DNA of 39,118 nucleotides from Temnopleurus reevesii (GCA_036244855.1 BQKZ01001033.1:58210-97327); one strand, 5' to 3'. Positions 11,925-23,840 are shown, counted from the first letter of the stretch. Numbers and translations: made by a program. Notes: generated from the sequence alone by a model not told the origin.

Positions 11925-12840
11925 TGCACTGGTATAGCTGCCAATACGTCAAATGATTTCCTTTAACATGTTTAAGGTATTTATCGTATATTAAGCCCTT
12001 ACATGCAGGCAAAGCCCCTAGTTATCTCATAGAACTGTTAGAATTCAAGACTCACCAACACACTCTTAACCTTAACAAGATAATCTACTGCTGCAGACAA
12101 CAACTCGTAAAACAAAAGTCACACTTGGAGACAGAGAGTCTGCATGTACAGTTCCCTAACTTTGGAATACACCCCCTTTGATATACAAAATTCATCTTCA
12201 CTCCAAATCCTCAAATCGTAACGAAAAAACATATTTTTTCAATATTAAATTTTAGGCATAACGACATATATTTCTGGGTGAAAACTAAATGTACCATTCA
12301 TTCGGTGAAGGGTCCATGTCCTTGACCTAACTGATATAGGAACTCTTAAAAGCGCAGTAGAATATATTCAAATAGTTTCTGCGCTATAATAATAATAGAT
12401 GCAATTTATAAAGCGCACGTATCCACTAATGCTATATTATGTTATGTTATATGAACAATCGACGCGACCTGTTTGACACTCTCAAAATTTGTAATTGGAA
12501 TTGACTAACTATAATCGCAGTCCAAATACTTGTAGGCCGCGTTCTGACGATAATGAATAACTGGCTCATTTGTTAAATTACCGCTGTAAATACATCATTT
12601 CGTATTTGAGACGAGTAAAAATTTGCGTTTGGGGCGCCCTTGAAGAATTGAATTAGGCAGGTGGCGCAGAAGGGATAATGGAATGATGTTAGAGAGGGAA
12701 GGCTCTCATTCTTGATAGAGATCGTTTTGATCCATCAAACATCAAGGCCTCACCTTGGTGACTGTGCATGTACGCTCACCAAGTCATTAAATTATCATGA
12801 TAAGTCCGTTAGAAATGGGATACTAATTAAAACTAGTTCT
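11925..12840. other. Intron sequence; short SINE-tail-like motif only
   Basis: AT-rich. At about 12385-12425 an AATAATAATAG run followed by TTATAAAGCGCAC resembles retroposon tail sequence, also seen near 8530-8570. No exon was recognised. Confidence 0.4.
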
Positions 12841-12969
12841 GGGGCCTGTACCATAAAAGAGAGACGATTAATCTTGCAATTAATTGCATCTCTTTGGTAC
12901 ACATTTTTCCATAGACTTACAATGAATATTTATCGTAAGTTTAATTGCATCTTTTATGTTACAGGCCCC
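12841..12969. mobile_element. 129-bp MITE, GGGGCCTGTA family, copy 2
   Basis: Same ends and length as 11796-11924, with a few substitutions. The internal CTTTGGTACACATTTT is shared. The short distance and similarity point to local hopping or recent activity. Confidence 0.85.
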
Positions 12970-13332
12970 TGGTATGTTAGATTTTCAGTCTTCCAATATG
13001 ACACTCCCTCCTAAATTGCTGGATTCGATCACATTTTGTAATACTGAGCGCTGGCTAGTAACGTCACATCAGATTTAATGACAACAGACTGGTAAAAAAT
13101 GACTGCGAAAAAACCCAGACCTTATTCAATAACCACCATAAGATATTAGTATTTATTGATTTTAACGAAACAATTATGTTTACATGCAATCATGTAATTA
13201 CTATGACAACAATCTCTTTATCCGAGATAGCGATTTTGATATTCCAAGCTGCTCCTCCAAGATGCCCTGTATAACAAAACCTCCAGATGTTGGAAACAGG
13301 CTTTCAAGATTCACATCTAATGTCTATAATAT

Positions 13333-13398
13333 GCTTCGGATGAGGTTCGAACCCAGAACCAGCCATTTCATCGCGCATACGCTCTAACCAGAGAGGCA
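13333..13398 (-). mobile_element. tRNA-like SINE head or tRNA pseudogene, minus strand
   Basis: On the minus strand TGGTTAGAGCG is a good A box and GGTTCGAACC a perfect B box about 35 bp later, the spacing of a tRNA. The acceptor stem ends do not pair (GCCTCTC versus CCGAAGC), so it is a degenerate tRNA or SINE head. Confidence 0.55.
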
Positions 13399-14473
13399 CA
13401 TACGAAACCGATTTAATACTGCTGCATTTGCGAAGATTGACTTTGCATGTTTTCAGAAACTTCAGGTGGATTTTTTTAAATCATATTTTTATGCAAATGT
13501 ACATTCTAAAGGTCTACAGGTGATGAATATGACACATATTTGCTGGGTTCTTACACGGCACGTGATAATGGTGGTAGAAACAATAAAGAGCTGGTCTCCT
13601 GTCTGCTATAGCAGTGTGACTTGTAACGAGCTATCCGTACCGTGTAGTAAACAGGTAAATACAGTAAACTTGAAGGAAAAGAATCGTTTTGGGAGAGTTG
13701 GAGCTTCAGAATATCAGATATCCAATAACCTTTTAATTTGCGGTAAAATAGTTACATAAATTTTCAATAACAAATTAGAATAGGTTTATAGTTTGTTTGA
13801 ATGAAATAGTACATCGGATTCATTCGCCAGCGCACTGCCTCATGGTGCGGAAATGTCACTCGCCTTTGCGGAAAGCAACGGGGTCCTCCGTCGCTGGCTG
13901 TCCGTAGGCAGGAGTGGCCATCGGGGCCTTTGACTGTGACATTCAAACAAGAATGTGTCAGAATTCGTGCGAGGATCATCTCCCAATTTCACACACGTTT
14001 ATTGTTATATATGGAAAGCAATATATGAATAAGTTTGATCGAATCACATCAATTTCTTCATTCTGACTGTTACAGAAAAATGCTTTAAATTAGCGATTTG
14101 CATCGTTTCGTATATCCAGGTAGACTAATAGTTTTTGCAACGCTCTCACACGTTTGCTATGATTCATTTTTCTCCAAGTTATATTTGGCGCAATGTAACA
14201 TAAACATGCACGTTACTATAGAAAGGCCATGCAGAGAACAGATGCTTTAGTTTGAGTGTACGTCTCAATGATCATGATAGATGAGCGGATGTATTGACTG
14301 CATGAAACAAATTGATAGTGACATTATAATGGTCATGTAAGCCTAATTACTTTGTCATGAACCGCAAGTCAACACAGTTGAATGTTGTCATAATATATTA
14401 ATGTTAGTCGAATGATTAGTAGCATAATGAAACAACAAGATATGGAGAGACAGTTACAAGGTGAGACAAACCA
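13399..14473. other. Intron sequence without recognised features
   Basis: No exon or repeat was identified. The frames 13466-13759 (+) and 13764-13979 (-) have no recognisable domains. Confidence 0.45.
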
Positions 14474-14891
14474 TGTCCTCGTCCTGTCATGATAACAGAA
14501 TGGTGGGCTAATAGGAACAGGTCCTCTCAAGAGTATGATTACAGAATGGTGGCCTAATAGGAACAGGTCCTCTCAGGAGTATGATTACAGAATGGTGGCC
14601 TAATAGGAACAGGTCCTCTCGAGAGTATGATTACAGAATGGTGGGCTAATAGGAACAGGTCCTCTCAAGAGTAGGATTACAGAATGGTGGCCTAATAGGA
14701 ACAGGTCCTCTCAAGAATATAATTACAGAATGGTGGACTAATAGGAACAGGTCCTCGTCTTGTTATGATAAAAAAAAAAATAATGGCCTGATAGGAACAG
14801 GTCCTCGTCCTGTCATGATTTAAAAAAAATAATAGCCTTATATGAACAGGTCCTCTCAAGAGCATGGTGGTCTAATATGAATATGTCCTGA
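14474..14891. repeat. Minisatellite, period about 46 bp, about nine copies
   Basis: The unit contains AATAGGAACAGGTCCTCTC and GATTACAGAATGGTGG. The first six copies are highly alike; the last three are degenerate, with A-runs replacing GATTACAG. There are no unique spacers, so it is a tandem array, not a CRISPR. Confidence 0.92.
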
Positions 14892-15668
14892 AACAATTAT
14901 GCCTGGTAAAGAGACACCCGGCTTTTTAAACTTAAAGATCTATTGTTTTATTTTAAAAAAATGACATTCCACCAGATATATGCGTATGGTAAGATTATGC
15001 AAACGTTTTGGACAACTCCTGAATGCAATGGTGTGTAGATATTAAAATGCGATAGCTAATTTGAAAGCTCCGAATAGGACATTGTAGCAAAGAGAAGAAA
15101 ATGTGCATTGAACAATTAAACTGGTGTGATTCGAAGGGTATTTGATAAATACAATACAATACAATATACAAAATATCTAAGATATCTATATCATAACTAA
15201 TACTTTGCATTATAACACACTTGCAAGTGATTAGGCGGTTTTGGCTCACTTGCGACGATCTGACAAGCAAAAATAATAATTAAAATATATGATGTATTGC
15301 TGTCATTTGCTTTGGTCAACATTGATCAATAAACATCAAAGAAAGGATTGTTTATGTATTTATTCATAAATCCTCCGAGGTATAATTTCATGTTATTAGT
15401 GTCATAATAAGTACTTGACATATGGCAGAAACATAAATCAATTTGCGTGATAAACCTATTGATGATACCTTATTTACCCTACGAACACATGTTATAATCT
15501 GAATGGCTGTGCAAGGTTTGCCAGACATAGCAACAAACTACATTCAAGTGCTATTTCTAATTATAGCTAGCAGTTTAAAGGAATACTAAGTTTGCAGAAA
15601 AGAAATACATTCATGAATAATATTCATACAAAAGAATTGAGATTCATGTTGAATTTTTCTCATTACAG
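14892..15668 (+). other. End of 13.7-kb intron
   Basis: AT-rich. A short piece at about 15508-15530 (GCAAGG.TTGCCAGACATAGC) resembles the element family at 33837. It ends in the acceptor cattacag. Confidence 0.5.
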
Positions 15669-15828
15669 GGTATCATTGAGGAAGTCAAGTTCGTATTTGG
15701 TCAGCGAGGGATGAGAGTTCTACGACTCCAGGGATGTGATTTAGAAGCCAGCTCCAGTCAATCTTCCATCTCAGAGGTTTCTCCAGACTTTGGCACTGGT
15801 AGTCATGATAGTCAACTCGCTCCATTCG
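15669..15828 (+). CDS. thbs1: Thrombospondin exon: last TSPN strand and linker start
   Basis: Acceptor cattacag precedes GGT; entry phase 0 matches the donor of the previous exon. The exon gives 53 codons plus one base. It begins GIIEEVKFVFGQRGMRVLRL, closely like the end of the vertebrate TSP-1 N-domain (an FVFG strand), and then QGCD. That Cys is the expected partner of the YADC Cys in the previous exon. A Ser-rich linker follows (EASSSQSSISEVSPDFGTG...). The donor is a textbook GTAAGT after TTCG (phase 1). Oddity: the last 40 bases and the donor belong to a 51-bp tandem repeat that continues into the intron, so several copies of the same donor exist. Read-through past this donor stays open to a stop at 15897-15899, inside a MITE. 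Confidence 0.9.
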
Positions 15829-16126
15829 GTAAGTTCATCTTTGGCACTGGTAGTCATGATAGTCAACTCGCTGCATTCGGTTATGCCCCGGTCACATAGG
15901 ACCCCGGAAGCAACACGATTCACCCCGACTCTTTGTTAATTCACATGTTAACTGCCTCAGAACAACGAGTCGGGATGAATCGTGTTGCTTCCGGGGTCCT
16001 ATGTGACCGGGGCTTAAGTTCATCTTTGGCACTGGTAGTCATGATAGTCAGCTCGCCCCATTCGGTAAGTTCATCTTTGGCACTGGTAGTCATGATAGTC
16101 AACTCGCTCCCTTCGGTAAGTTCATC
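15789..16126 (+). repeat. 51-bp tandem repeat spanning the exon end and splice donor, four copies
   Basis: Units lie at 15789-15839, 15840-16024 (split by a MITE), 16025-16075 and 16076-16126. Each holds TTTGGCACTGGTAGTCATGA, then GATAGTCA and TTCGGTAAGTTCATC. The first unit is the real 3' end of exon 15669-15828 plus its donor; the others are in the intron. 51 is divisible by three, so the units are in one frame. Units 3 and 4 keep GTAAGT donors (exon ends would be 16064 and 16115), while unit 2 has lost its donor. Confidence 0.93.
15884..16013. mobile_element. 130-bp Harbinger-like MITE inserted in tandem unit 2
   Basis: Ends TGCCCCGGTCACATAGG and its complement, flanked by TTA on both sides (15881-15883, 16014-16016). 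It belongs to the same family as 7012-7141. It has split the second 51-bp unit at the splice donor (CGG|TTA...). In read-through from the exon, its left end supplies a TAG stop at 15897-15899. Confidence 0.88.
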
Positions 16127-18626
16127 CACCCACGGAAAACCACATCACTTGATAGCAAATTTGTTTACACCTTCTACTTCAAATGAATAAATTCCAAATT
16201 CCAAATTAGCATTCTTAGCTTTGTCGCAGAAATAAATGTATTCATTTATATGCTTTATTAAAGCTACCTGGCAGCATTTGAACCCCCAAACTCTGGGTTA
16301 TTAGACAAATGTCATAATAGTTACACCTTGCTTGAACGAGAAGGTTGGAAACTATCCCAATATTCAGAACCATGAACTTGAAGGTATTGACATAATTCGT
16401 TGAGGGATAAAAGGAATGTTACAAAGAAATTCATCAATTTGTCTCTAACGAACCATAATGGAATCAAACACTTTTTTTGTGTGAAGAAAACTCTCAACAC
16501 TGTGGAAGGATTACTATTTTTTTCATTATCGCTGAACCATGTCAATGGATAATATCTTTACCGAGTATTGTTGTTCATCGTCGTGAACTTTTAAGTGTTC
16601 CGAATGTTGCAAATCTAAAGATATATATTGTAGAGATTATTTTCCTTTTTGCTTGCATTAAAGGACAAAATCACAAATGTTGACAGATCCCCTTTCTTTA
16701 GATATCTTGCACGCCTTTCTAGTGTAAGCATTTAGTATGTACAGGTTGATCACTGGTCGCCTCAAACACATAAACCCTTGTCTAAGGTAAATAGCTTATT
16801 CTTAACACGACTACCACATAGTAGAATGAGGGCGCTAATTATCAAAAGGTAGTTGAAGTCGTAATTCTTCAATCAAGAAAATTGGAGCAAACATGAATAG
16901 CTTTCTTACACTTTGGAGCAAATCTTGGCGCCAATTATACGAGGAAATATTTACGATGACGTGAAAATTGGGGTCAATCAAATAAAAAAAAAACTAGTGG
17001 CATAAAAAATATCTGGCTACGACATTGCCGCATAGAATATTGGAGAAATAAGAAATCCCGTTCGTTTGCTCAACTGTCCACTTTTAGTATTTTCATTGTA
17101 ACTCAATCACCTGTCTTATTTTCCATGCATTTTCAATGTTATTACTATATCATTATCTCCTTGATGGCTTTTGTACAATCGAGGCATAAACTCAAACCAG
17201 CAATCATACAGAGGAAAAACTCCTTTTATGAATATAAATTCGTAGAAGTAATTTTAGTGTAGAAAAGGATGCTGTGCACCATAGATATTTTAAGGCATTA
17301 CACAATCTCATTCCATTAGAGTAATCATATAATTATACTTATAATTTCATTAGGCTTGCCTGACATAACATGACTCACATAATTTTCACAGGCAAGTATT
17401 GTCGTCTATTGTCTGCATTCATGTGGACATATAGCTGTTTTTGTTATTAAGATAAAGACTATGACTTTGAAAAGCCAACCTGAACTAAAAACTTTTCTTT
17501 TTCTTATGGTCTTCTGACAAGAAAGTTGCATTCATGGATCGAGTTGATAACACAGATTCATCTCTTTTATTTCTTTTGCTATAAAGGAAGAAAACTATCA
17601 TTCCAATAGATAGAATCAGACCGATTTTAAGATATTGAAATATATGACTGTGTTTTAAATGTATTTTTTTCAGCTCTTGACCTAATATTTCGATCGTGGA
17701 CGTTTTACCTTAGAAGAAAATACTTTCTTTAAAAAAAATGTATTGCGAGCAAAGTATATCTTGGCTTAGAAAATGGTGATTCATCTAAATTTTCTGAACT
17801 TTCCTTTTCGGTCATATACTCCAATAGACATATCAATATTACACCTCTTGAAATAAGTCAATTTACTTTTTGGGTTTCATCCCCTTTAACTAGCTAGGTT
17901 TGTTTGAAACCATGCTTTTGTGTTTACATAGATCTTAATCGTCAGTTTTTTTTCTTTTCTTATTTTCTTTTCTTAAGCTGAATATGTAGTTTTAAAATAT
18001 TTAATCCGTTGCTAGGTCTAATACAGCATGCCATATTGATAATGTTTAATATACAAGACATATTCTGTTTGAAAAGCAATCCACACCATTATCAGATTAT
18101 GGACCCGTCATCATCCTATCGACTACGTATGATTATATACACACTTGTACAAATCAGTCAATGTCAATGATGACATCACGTAAACAAATCATTGAAATGT
18201 CTTTCTCCCTAGTATGATTAAAGGAGTGATGACGGAATACAATATTTGTATAGTGAAATATTGACTTGAAGCGTTGAAAGTCTCAAGTTCACCGCTTTAA
18301 CTAGGAGGAGTGGATATGTGATTTGTTTGGAGTTATTTGAAGTCAAGGTCAATGTTGTCTTCTAACCGACACCTTGCTTGTTGTTGGTCATTCTCCTCTC
18401 TAAGGTAGACCAAACCCACTTCTAAGGTTATCAAAATCATATACCACAAACTTTCCCACTATTACACCGTGTAGAGTGGAATCCTGGAACAGGAGTTTCC
18501 TATTAATTCTACAGAGACGAATGTAACACGGAGCAGCTTCAGTTGGGAGTCAAGTCTTTCCTGAGTTCGAAGTAATTTAGAAAACGGGTCACTTTGTGAC
18601 GGATAGAGTAACCCTCAGCTTATGTG
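16127..18626 (+). other. First part of 20.8-kb intron, no feature seen
   Basis: The intron runs 15829-36677. This stretch is strongly AT-rich with homopolymer A and T tracts. No exon, SINE or inverted repeat was recognised. The frames at 16321-16545 and 16477-16683 have no known domain. Confidence 0.45.
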
Positions 18627-18830
18627 ACTATTATTATTATTATTATTATTTATTCGGAAAATTCAAAATAAAACAATTACAGTATAGGTAAAGGATACAA
18701 AGATAAAAGAACTAGGTAAATGAATAATTGATTAAGACTCTGAATCGAAAAGCTTATGTAGAAATGAAAGTGAAAGATCCCTCCCATCATGCTGGCCATG
18801 TTCGTGTTAATCTGAAAACGCCCGACATCC
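18627..18830 (-). repeat. (ATT)n run and probable retroposon 3' end, antisense
   Basis: About eight ATT units (18629-18652) lead into TTTATTCGGAAAATTCAAAA and further A-rich sequence. On the minus strand this is an (AAT)n-tailed 3' end, as in truncated non-LTR elements. No coding part is seen. Confidence 0.4.
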
Positions 18831-20233
18831 ACACAAAATAACTATTATATGAACTATTTCAGAGAATTAAATTCAAAGAGGTTAGGGAAAGTAATGGTAA
18901 TTGTGAATTACAGCGTTATTTGTTGTTTATATCTGACTGACATTAAGCACATAATGAAGGAGAAATAACCCCCATTATTCAACCAAACTATTCACCAGGT
19001 TCTTTTCACTGTACTATATAAAATATCATGTCTACATACCGAAGTTATCATGTACAATAGCGAGCGGAAAGAAGTTTCTCATCATCAAATTTCCAGAATC
19101 AAGAAGAGTTCTCTTGTTTGCCCCCCTCCCCCCAGAATTGTTTGGATGCCCTTCACTGACCTCCAATGGCCTCTAAAAATGGACTAACCTGAACTAATTT
19201 TGTCGCTTTTTACTAAAATTGAGAAAAGAAATCACAGCGAAATTATGAATAAACATGTGTAATATAATCTGAAAATATATTTTCAGATGCTCTTTGGCTG
19301 TTTATCACCTTTTGAGTCTTCATATACATAATGTGTTTGAAAAATAGTTTTCAAGCCCAACCGACGCTATTTTTTAAAATGGCATTTTAAATGACATCCA
19401 AACAATTTTTTTTTTGGCTTATTGCCGTTTTCACAATTTACAAGTCAGCATTGCATGTGAAATCGTATCATTTCAAATTGTTCATGTTGTTTGCTGGTTT
19501 AATTATAAATGTGAAGAGAAAGAATTTTAGAGAAAGGATGTGACTGCATCACGATTCAGTTGCGATAAGTTAACAAAAGTCGTAATTGTTGGCATCATCA
19601 TTTCCACATACCTTCAATCTCAGCAGGTCTTTAGAACCCCGATTGGAAACACGACTTCTGGTCATAATTGCCGTTTCTTTTCAGTTCCTAATACCGTTCG
19701 TATTCTTGTGTCTCTGAAGGTCCTATCTCGTTGGGTTTGGATCTTGTTCGCGACTTTCTTCCGATTATCTCTCGACTCCTTCACTCTGTTGAGAAAGATG
19801 AACAAACATTAGTAAATAGTCGTGCCTAAGACGTTCTATTTTGAGACATTTTTAATGAGAGATTTTCTACCAATATGCAAAATGAAATCAGAGTCAGAAA
19901 GAGCCGAAGCAAACATGTGATTATGATTTGCTAACATCCCCGAAAGAACTCAGTATCTACAATCTACACAATCTGGTCTAAAATTGACCACGCTCTTTAA
20001 TTTGTTTTTGTTAAAGGTGATGTCTAGCTGATACCCCTTTAGACAGCAGCATAAAATTTAGATTGACAGAGCTCATAATTTCAAGAAAATCGGACTGCCA
20101 ATAATGGATTAATTTTCAATGGCATGAAACACTTGTAAAAAAGGTGAAAACTAATTAACAATTTTCATGACTTTGATGACGTCATATCTATCCCGTTCAT
20201 CTTCGTGAATTTGGGTTAATGCTGTTTTAGCCA
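18831..20233. other. Intron sequence without recognised features
   Basis: AT-rich; a C-rich spot at about 19121-19134. The 90-aa frame 19540-19812 has no recognisable family. Confidence 0.45.
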
Positions 20234-20341
20234 AATAGGCGGGTTTACTAATAGATGCAAATTTTATGCATACCTCTAACACAAAGGTTGTTCTTGACAA
20301 CCCGAAAGCTTGCCCGAGGCTTGCCCGACATAGCAACAAGT
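20234..20341. mobile_element. TIR element AATAGGCGGGTTTACT, truncated by the gap
   Basis: It starts with the 16-base TIR and matches 39007-39114 over 108 bp, with one difference seen (AATAGATG versus AATAAATG). Both share an 11-bp internal duplication (CTTGCCCGAGGCTTGCCCGA) that the copy at 33837 lacks. The gap begins immediately after, so the right end is unseen. Confidence 0.85.
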
Positions 20342-20811
20342 NNNNNNNNNNNNNNNNNNNNNNNNNNNNNNNNNNNNNNNNNNNNNNNNNNNNNNNNNNN
20401 NNNNNNNNNNNNNNNNNNNNNNNNNNNNNNNNNNNNNNNNNNNNNNNNNNNNNNNNNNNNNNNNNNNNNNNNNNNNNNNNNNNNNNNNNNNNNNNNNNNN
20501 NNNNNNNNNNNNNNNNNNNNNNNNNNNNNNNNNNNNNNNNNNNNNNNNNNNNNNNNNNNNNNNNNNNNNNNNNNNNNNNNNNNNNNNNNNNNNNNNNNNN
20601 NNNNNNNNNNNNNNNNNNNNNNNNNNNNNNNNNNNNNNNNNNNNNNNNNNNNNNNNNNNNNNNNNNNNNNNNNNNNNNNNNNNNNNNNNNNNNNNNNNNN
20701 NNNNNNNNNNNNNNNNNNNNNNNNNNNNNNNNNNNNNNNNNNNNNNNNNNNNNNNNNNNNNNNNNNNNNNNNNNNNNNNNNNNNNNNNNNNNNNNNNNNN
20801 NNNNNNNNNNN
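20342..20811. other. Assembly gap, 470 N
   Basis: Unknown sequence flanked by a repeat copy on the left and a run of twelve G (20812-20823) on the right. Open frames crossing it are meaningless. Part of a repeat, or even an exon, could be hidden here. Confidence 0.99.
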
Positions 20812-21844
20812 GGGGGGGGGGGGCATGCTCTCATCCCATCATCCCTTTTCCGTTTCTTCACTGTTACTCCAATCTTGGTTTGGTGTTATGTTGAGGAGGA
20901 AGACCAGGTGGATAGAAAGACATAATTGGATCACACTGGGGGCCATACAAGTCTCCAATCTATTTTGCAGCAAACCTCTCTAGTCAATGCTTGCCAGCTG
21001 TGTGCCTTCCTACATATAACTTTCCTTCTCCATCCTTCTCAGTTTGTTGTTGTTGTTTGGTAGTGAACTTGTATTTGTATTTGATGTGAAGGAGTGAATG
21101 CACTTGCTGCGATCTATAAGAGCTAGATCAGCGAACACATTCACCTTTGACATGTCTTCTTACGCGGCCATGAAACTACAGATGTGATATTTGGAACAGG
21201 ATTGCGAGTAGACACCAGACTTTTCGCTCACTCAGCCTATTTTCACATGGCTTCCCACACAGCGCACCCGCAGACAGATAAAGACGAAGAACGTGTCTTC
21301 TTTCTTATGAAAAGGTCATCGAATATGGATACTGTTTGTTCCCTTAGGGCGTATCACTAAACAAAAATAGTCAAATTGAGTTATAATACAACAATGATCT
21401 TGTCCGATTAGTTGGTTGGATGAAGATATAGTCTTGAAGACTATGATAAAACGTTACTGCAGCCCGATCTAACTAGTGTAGTTTTGTTTAAAACAGAAAT
21501 AGAAACATTGATTTTCACCCCTCCCACCCCTTGTATGTGTCTGATGGAGGTCATATTGTTGACTTGAACAATGTTGTAAAATATGAGCAATAAGATATCA
21601 GGATATATCGCTTCCGCAGAAATTCACAGTTCAATTCTTGTTTTATATTTTGCGTCAGGGTTAAGACGGGATTGGAAAGACCACTCCCCCCCCCCCCAAA
21701 AAAAGGGAGAAAACATCAACAGATTAGATCATTATAGATAGAGCGTGTGTGATGAATGCAATAATATCTTATAAATACAGAACGGAAGCCTAATTTACAT
21801 AAGATATCATCTGTACTATTTTTCTATCCAAAATAACAATAGTG
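20812..21844. other. Intron sequence after the gap, homopolymers only
   Basis: It starts with twelve G and holds twelve C at 21686-21697. No exon or element was recognised. Confidence 0.45.
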
Positions 21845-22135
21845 GCAGCGTCGAAGTGTGGTGGTTCTAACTATCGCCTTGGAACCAGTGGGTCGTCGGT
21901 TCGAATCCCACTCATGGCGTAACTTTCCTTCACCAGGAAATTTATCCCATTGAAAGTGACCATGATGTGGTCAATTTCCCATTGAACGTCTAGAAGGACC
22001 CGCTAGGAGTACCCATTGTGCACAGCCATGCCATCTAATAACCTAGGAATATAGCTCTATATTAATTCAGGGTCCGATGGGAGAATACTCGAATGGTTAT
22101 TAACATTATTATCATTATAATTCTTATATATGTAT
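21845..22135 (+). mobile_element. tRNA-derived SINE, plus strand
   Basis: The head 21845-21920 is tRNA-like: GTGTGGTGGTTCTAAC as A box and GGTTCGAATCC as a perfect B box. The body has AACTTTCCTTCACCAGGAAA and the end is an ATT-rich tail (ACATTATTATCATTATAA). This layout is like SINEs I associate with sea urchins; that link is from memory and not checked. Confidence 0.75.
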
Positions 22136-23604
22136 ATATTTTTTTTTTACAAGATCCTTATTATCTGTCGGATTTTCTTCATTCTATATCAGGAAAAAGG
22201 GAAGAAGAAGTATGAAGAAATGACAATGAAAAAGGATAGATGTATACGATTGCAAAGGATTTGATAATTCATTTTATTTCGATGAGGAATGTGGTTGAAT
22301 CTGTGAGAGCACTATTGACCTAGCAGGAAATCTGCCTGTGACAAGTGTAAACATATCAACCAAATATAATCAGACATCTTGACAAGTCAGTTTCCATCAC
22401 GTTTGCAAGTCAAACGATCATTCATTCATTAATTCATTCATTCGACCGCAATCCTCACAAACACTGTATTATGATTATTAAATATTTCAGACCAGAAACA
22501 GAAACATTTTTATTCTGAACATAGAGTGGGCTTTTCATAGATGGGAGGGGATGGGATGAAATCGACCTTATCTCTATACTGCAAAATACGTCATGTAATG
22601 CAGGCCATCATAATCATTTGTCTACAGATGAATAAACAAAGAACATAGAAATGAAAATTTATATTAGGGACTGTTATTGCATGACAATTTATTGCACGAT
22701 AATACCATTTTATAAAGCTAACATAGATATAAAAGCTCGACAAGAAAGGTCATCTTCTTGCCGTATGCACTTTAAAAGGGTGCAATGTTGCACCTTGTAA
22801 CATTTCTTTCAGAAAGGTTCAAATTTACCCCATTTCCTCAGGTAGCAATTGTTGTTATAAAATACTTTAAAATATAATCACCCACGCCATGAAGACCTCA
22901 CACCACTATAATGGCGTTTGATAACCACTTAGTTTTAACCCATTACCACTTACCAAAAATTGATTTAAAAATCGATATAAAACCAATGGTGTCTATCTGG
23001 ACATTTTTCTTTCCCATTTACACAAAGAAGAACTATTGGTTGTTCTGACCGAGGACATCTCATAATTTGTCTCCAGTAGAATTCTTGGGTAACTCTTTTT
23101 TTTTTATCCTTGTGCAAACTCTCATATCCGAAGATGTTAAGAGGGAATTTCTTATTAGTCTATATCTCAGAGAACGAGCTAAAATACCAATTTCAAATTA
23201 TCTGGAAATGTAGAAATTTGTTAATCTATTGAAACTCCAAATCCCATTTTTCTCATTGCTCCCATTTATTTTTGATGTTTTTTTTTTTAAATCATTATCA
23301 ACACAAGAGTCATGTGCTTATATAATTGGGGGTGTGCGTCCTGTAGGATTGCTTCATTCTAGGGCATACGACTGAGATGTCCAATCGGCTCTTATTGAGG
23401 GATTGTCTCAAAAGGGTGTGAAGCTAGCCCCCCCCCCCCCCCCCGCGCCTCGGTGATTTATATCTAAGTTTTCTTTCAAATGAATCTCAAAAAGTGAAAT
23501 ATTACAAAAAATAGCATTGTAACTAAGGCTCTTAAAAAGAATACCAGAATAAACGCGCGTTCGCTCAATGCATCCTTTCGAGAAAACGCTGGGTGTGTGC
23601 CTGT
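22136..23604. other. Intron sequence, short simple repeats only
   Basis: It contains a (CATT)n patch at about 22421-22443 and seventeen C at 23428-23444. No exon was recognised. Confidence 0.45.
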
Positions 23605-23840
23605 GTAGAAGCCCCCCTCTTCAGACTATCCATTATCTCTCTTCAGGATAGAGATTTGGTTTCCAATGTGAATGACTTCCTATGAAGTAGTTCACCTCCA
23701 GTGGGTAGAAGCCTCCCTCTTCGCACTATCCATCAGCTGTCTTTAGGATAGAGATCTGATCACCGATGTGAATGGCCCCTGTAAAGTAGTTCACCTCCCA
23801 GTGGGAAGAAGCCCCCTTCTTCGCACTATCCATCAGCGGT
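23605..23840. repeat. 100-bp tandem repeat, about 2.4 copies
   Basis: GTAGAAGCC.CCCTCTTC.. starts recur at 23605, 23705 and 23805, exactly 100 bp apart. Shared parts include ACTATCCATCAGC, GGATAGAGAT and GTAGTTCACCTCC. Non-coding. Confidence 0.9.

Noticed and set aside
14474..14891. Repeat array resembling a CRISPR
   Set aside because: Units are directly adjacent with no unique spacers, there are no cas genes and the genome is eukaryotic; it is a minisatellite.
16065..16126. Tandem units 3 and 4 as an extra cassette exon
   Set aside because: They have donors but no convincing acceptor directly upstream; the sequence before them is MITE. Left as a point to test with transcripts.
20151..20983. 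Frames of 192-242 aa across the gap
   Set aside because: Most of their length is N; the rest is repeat sequence.
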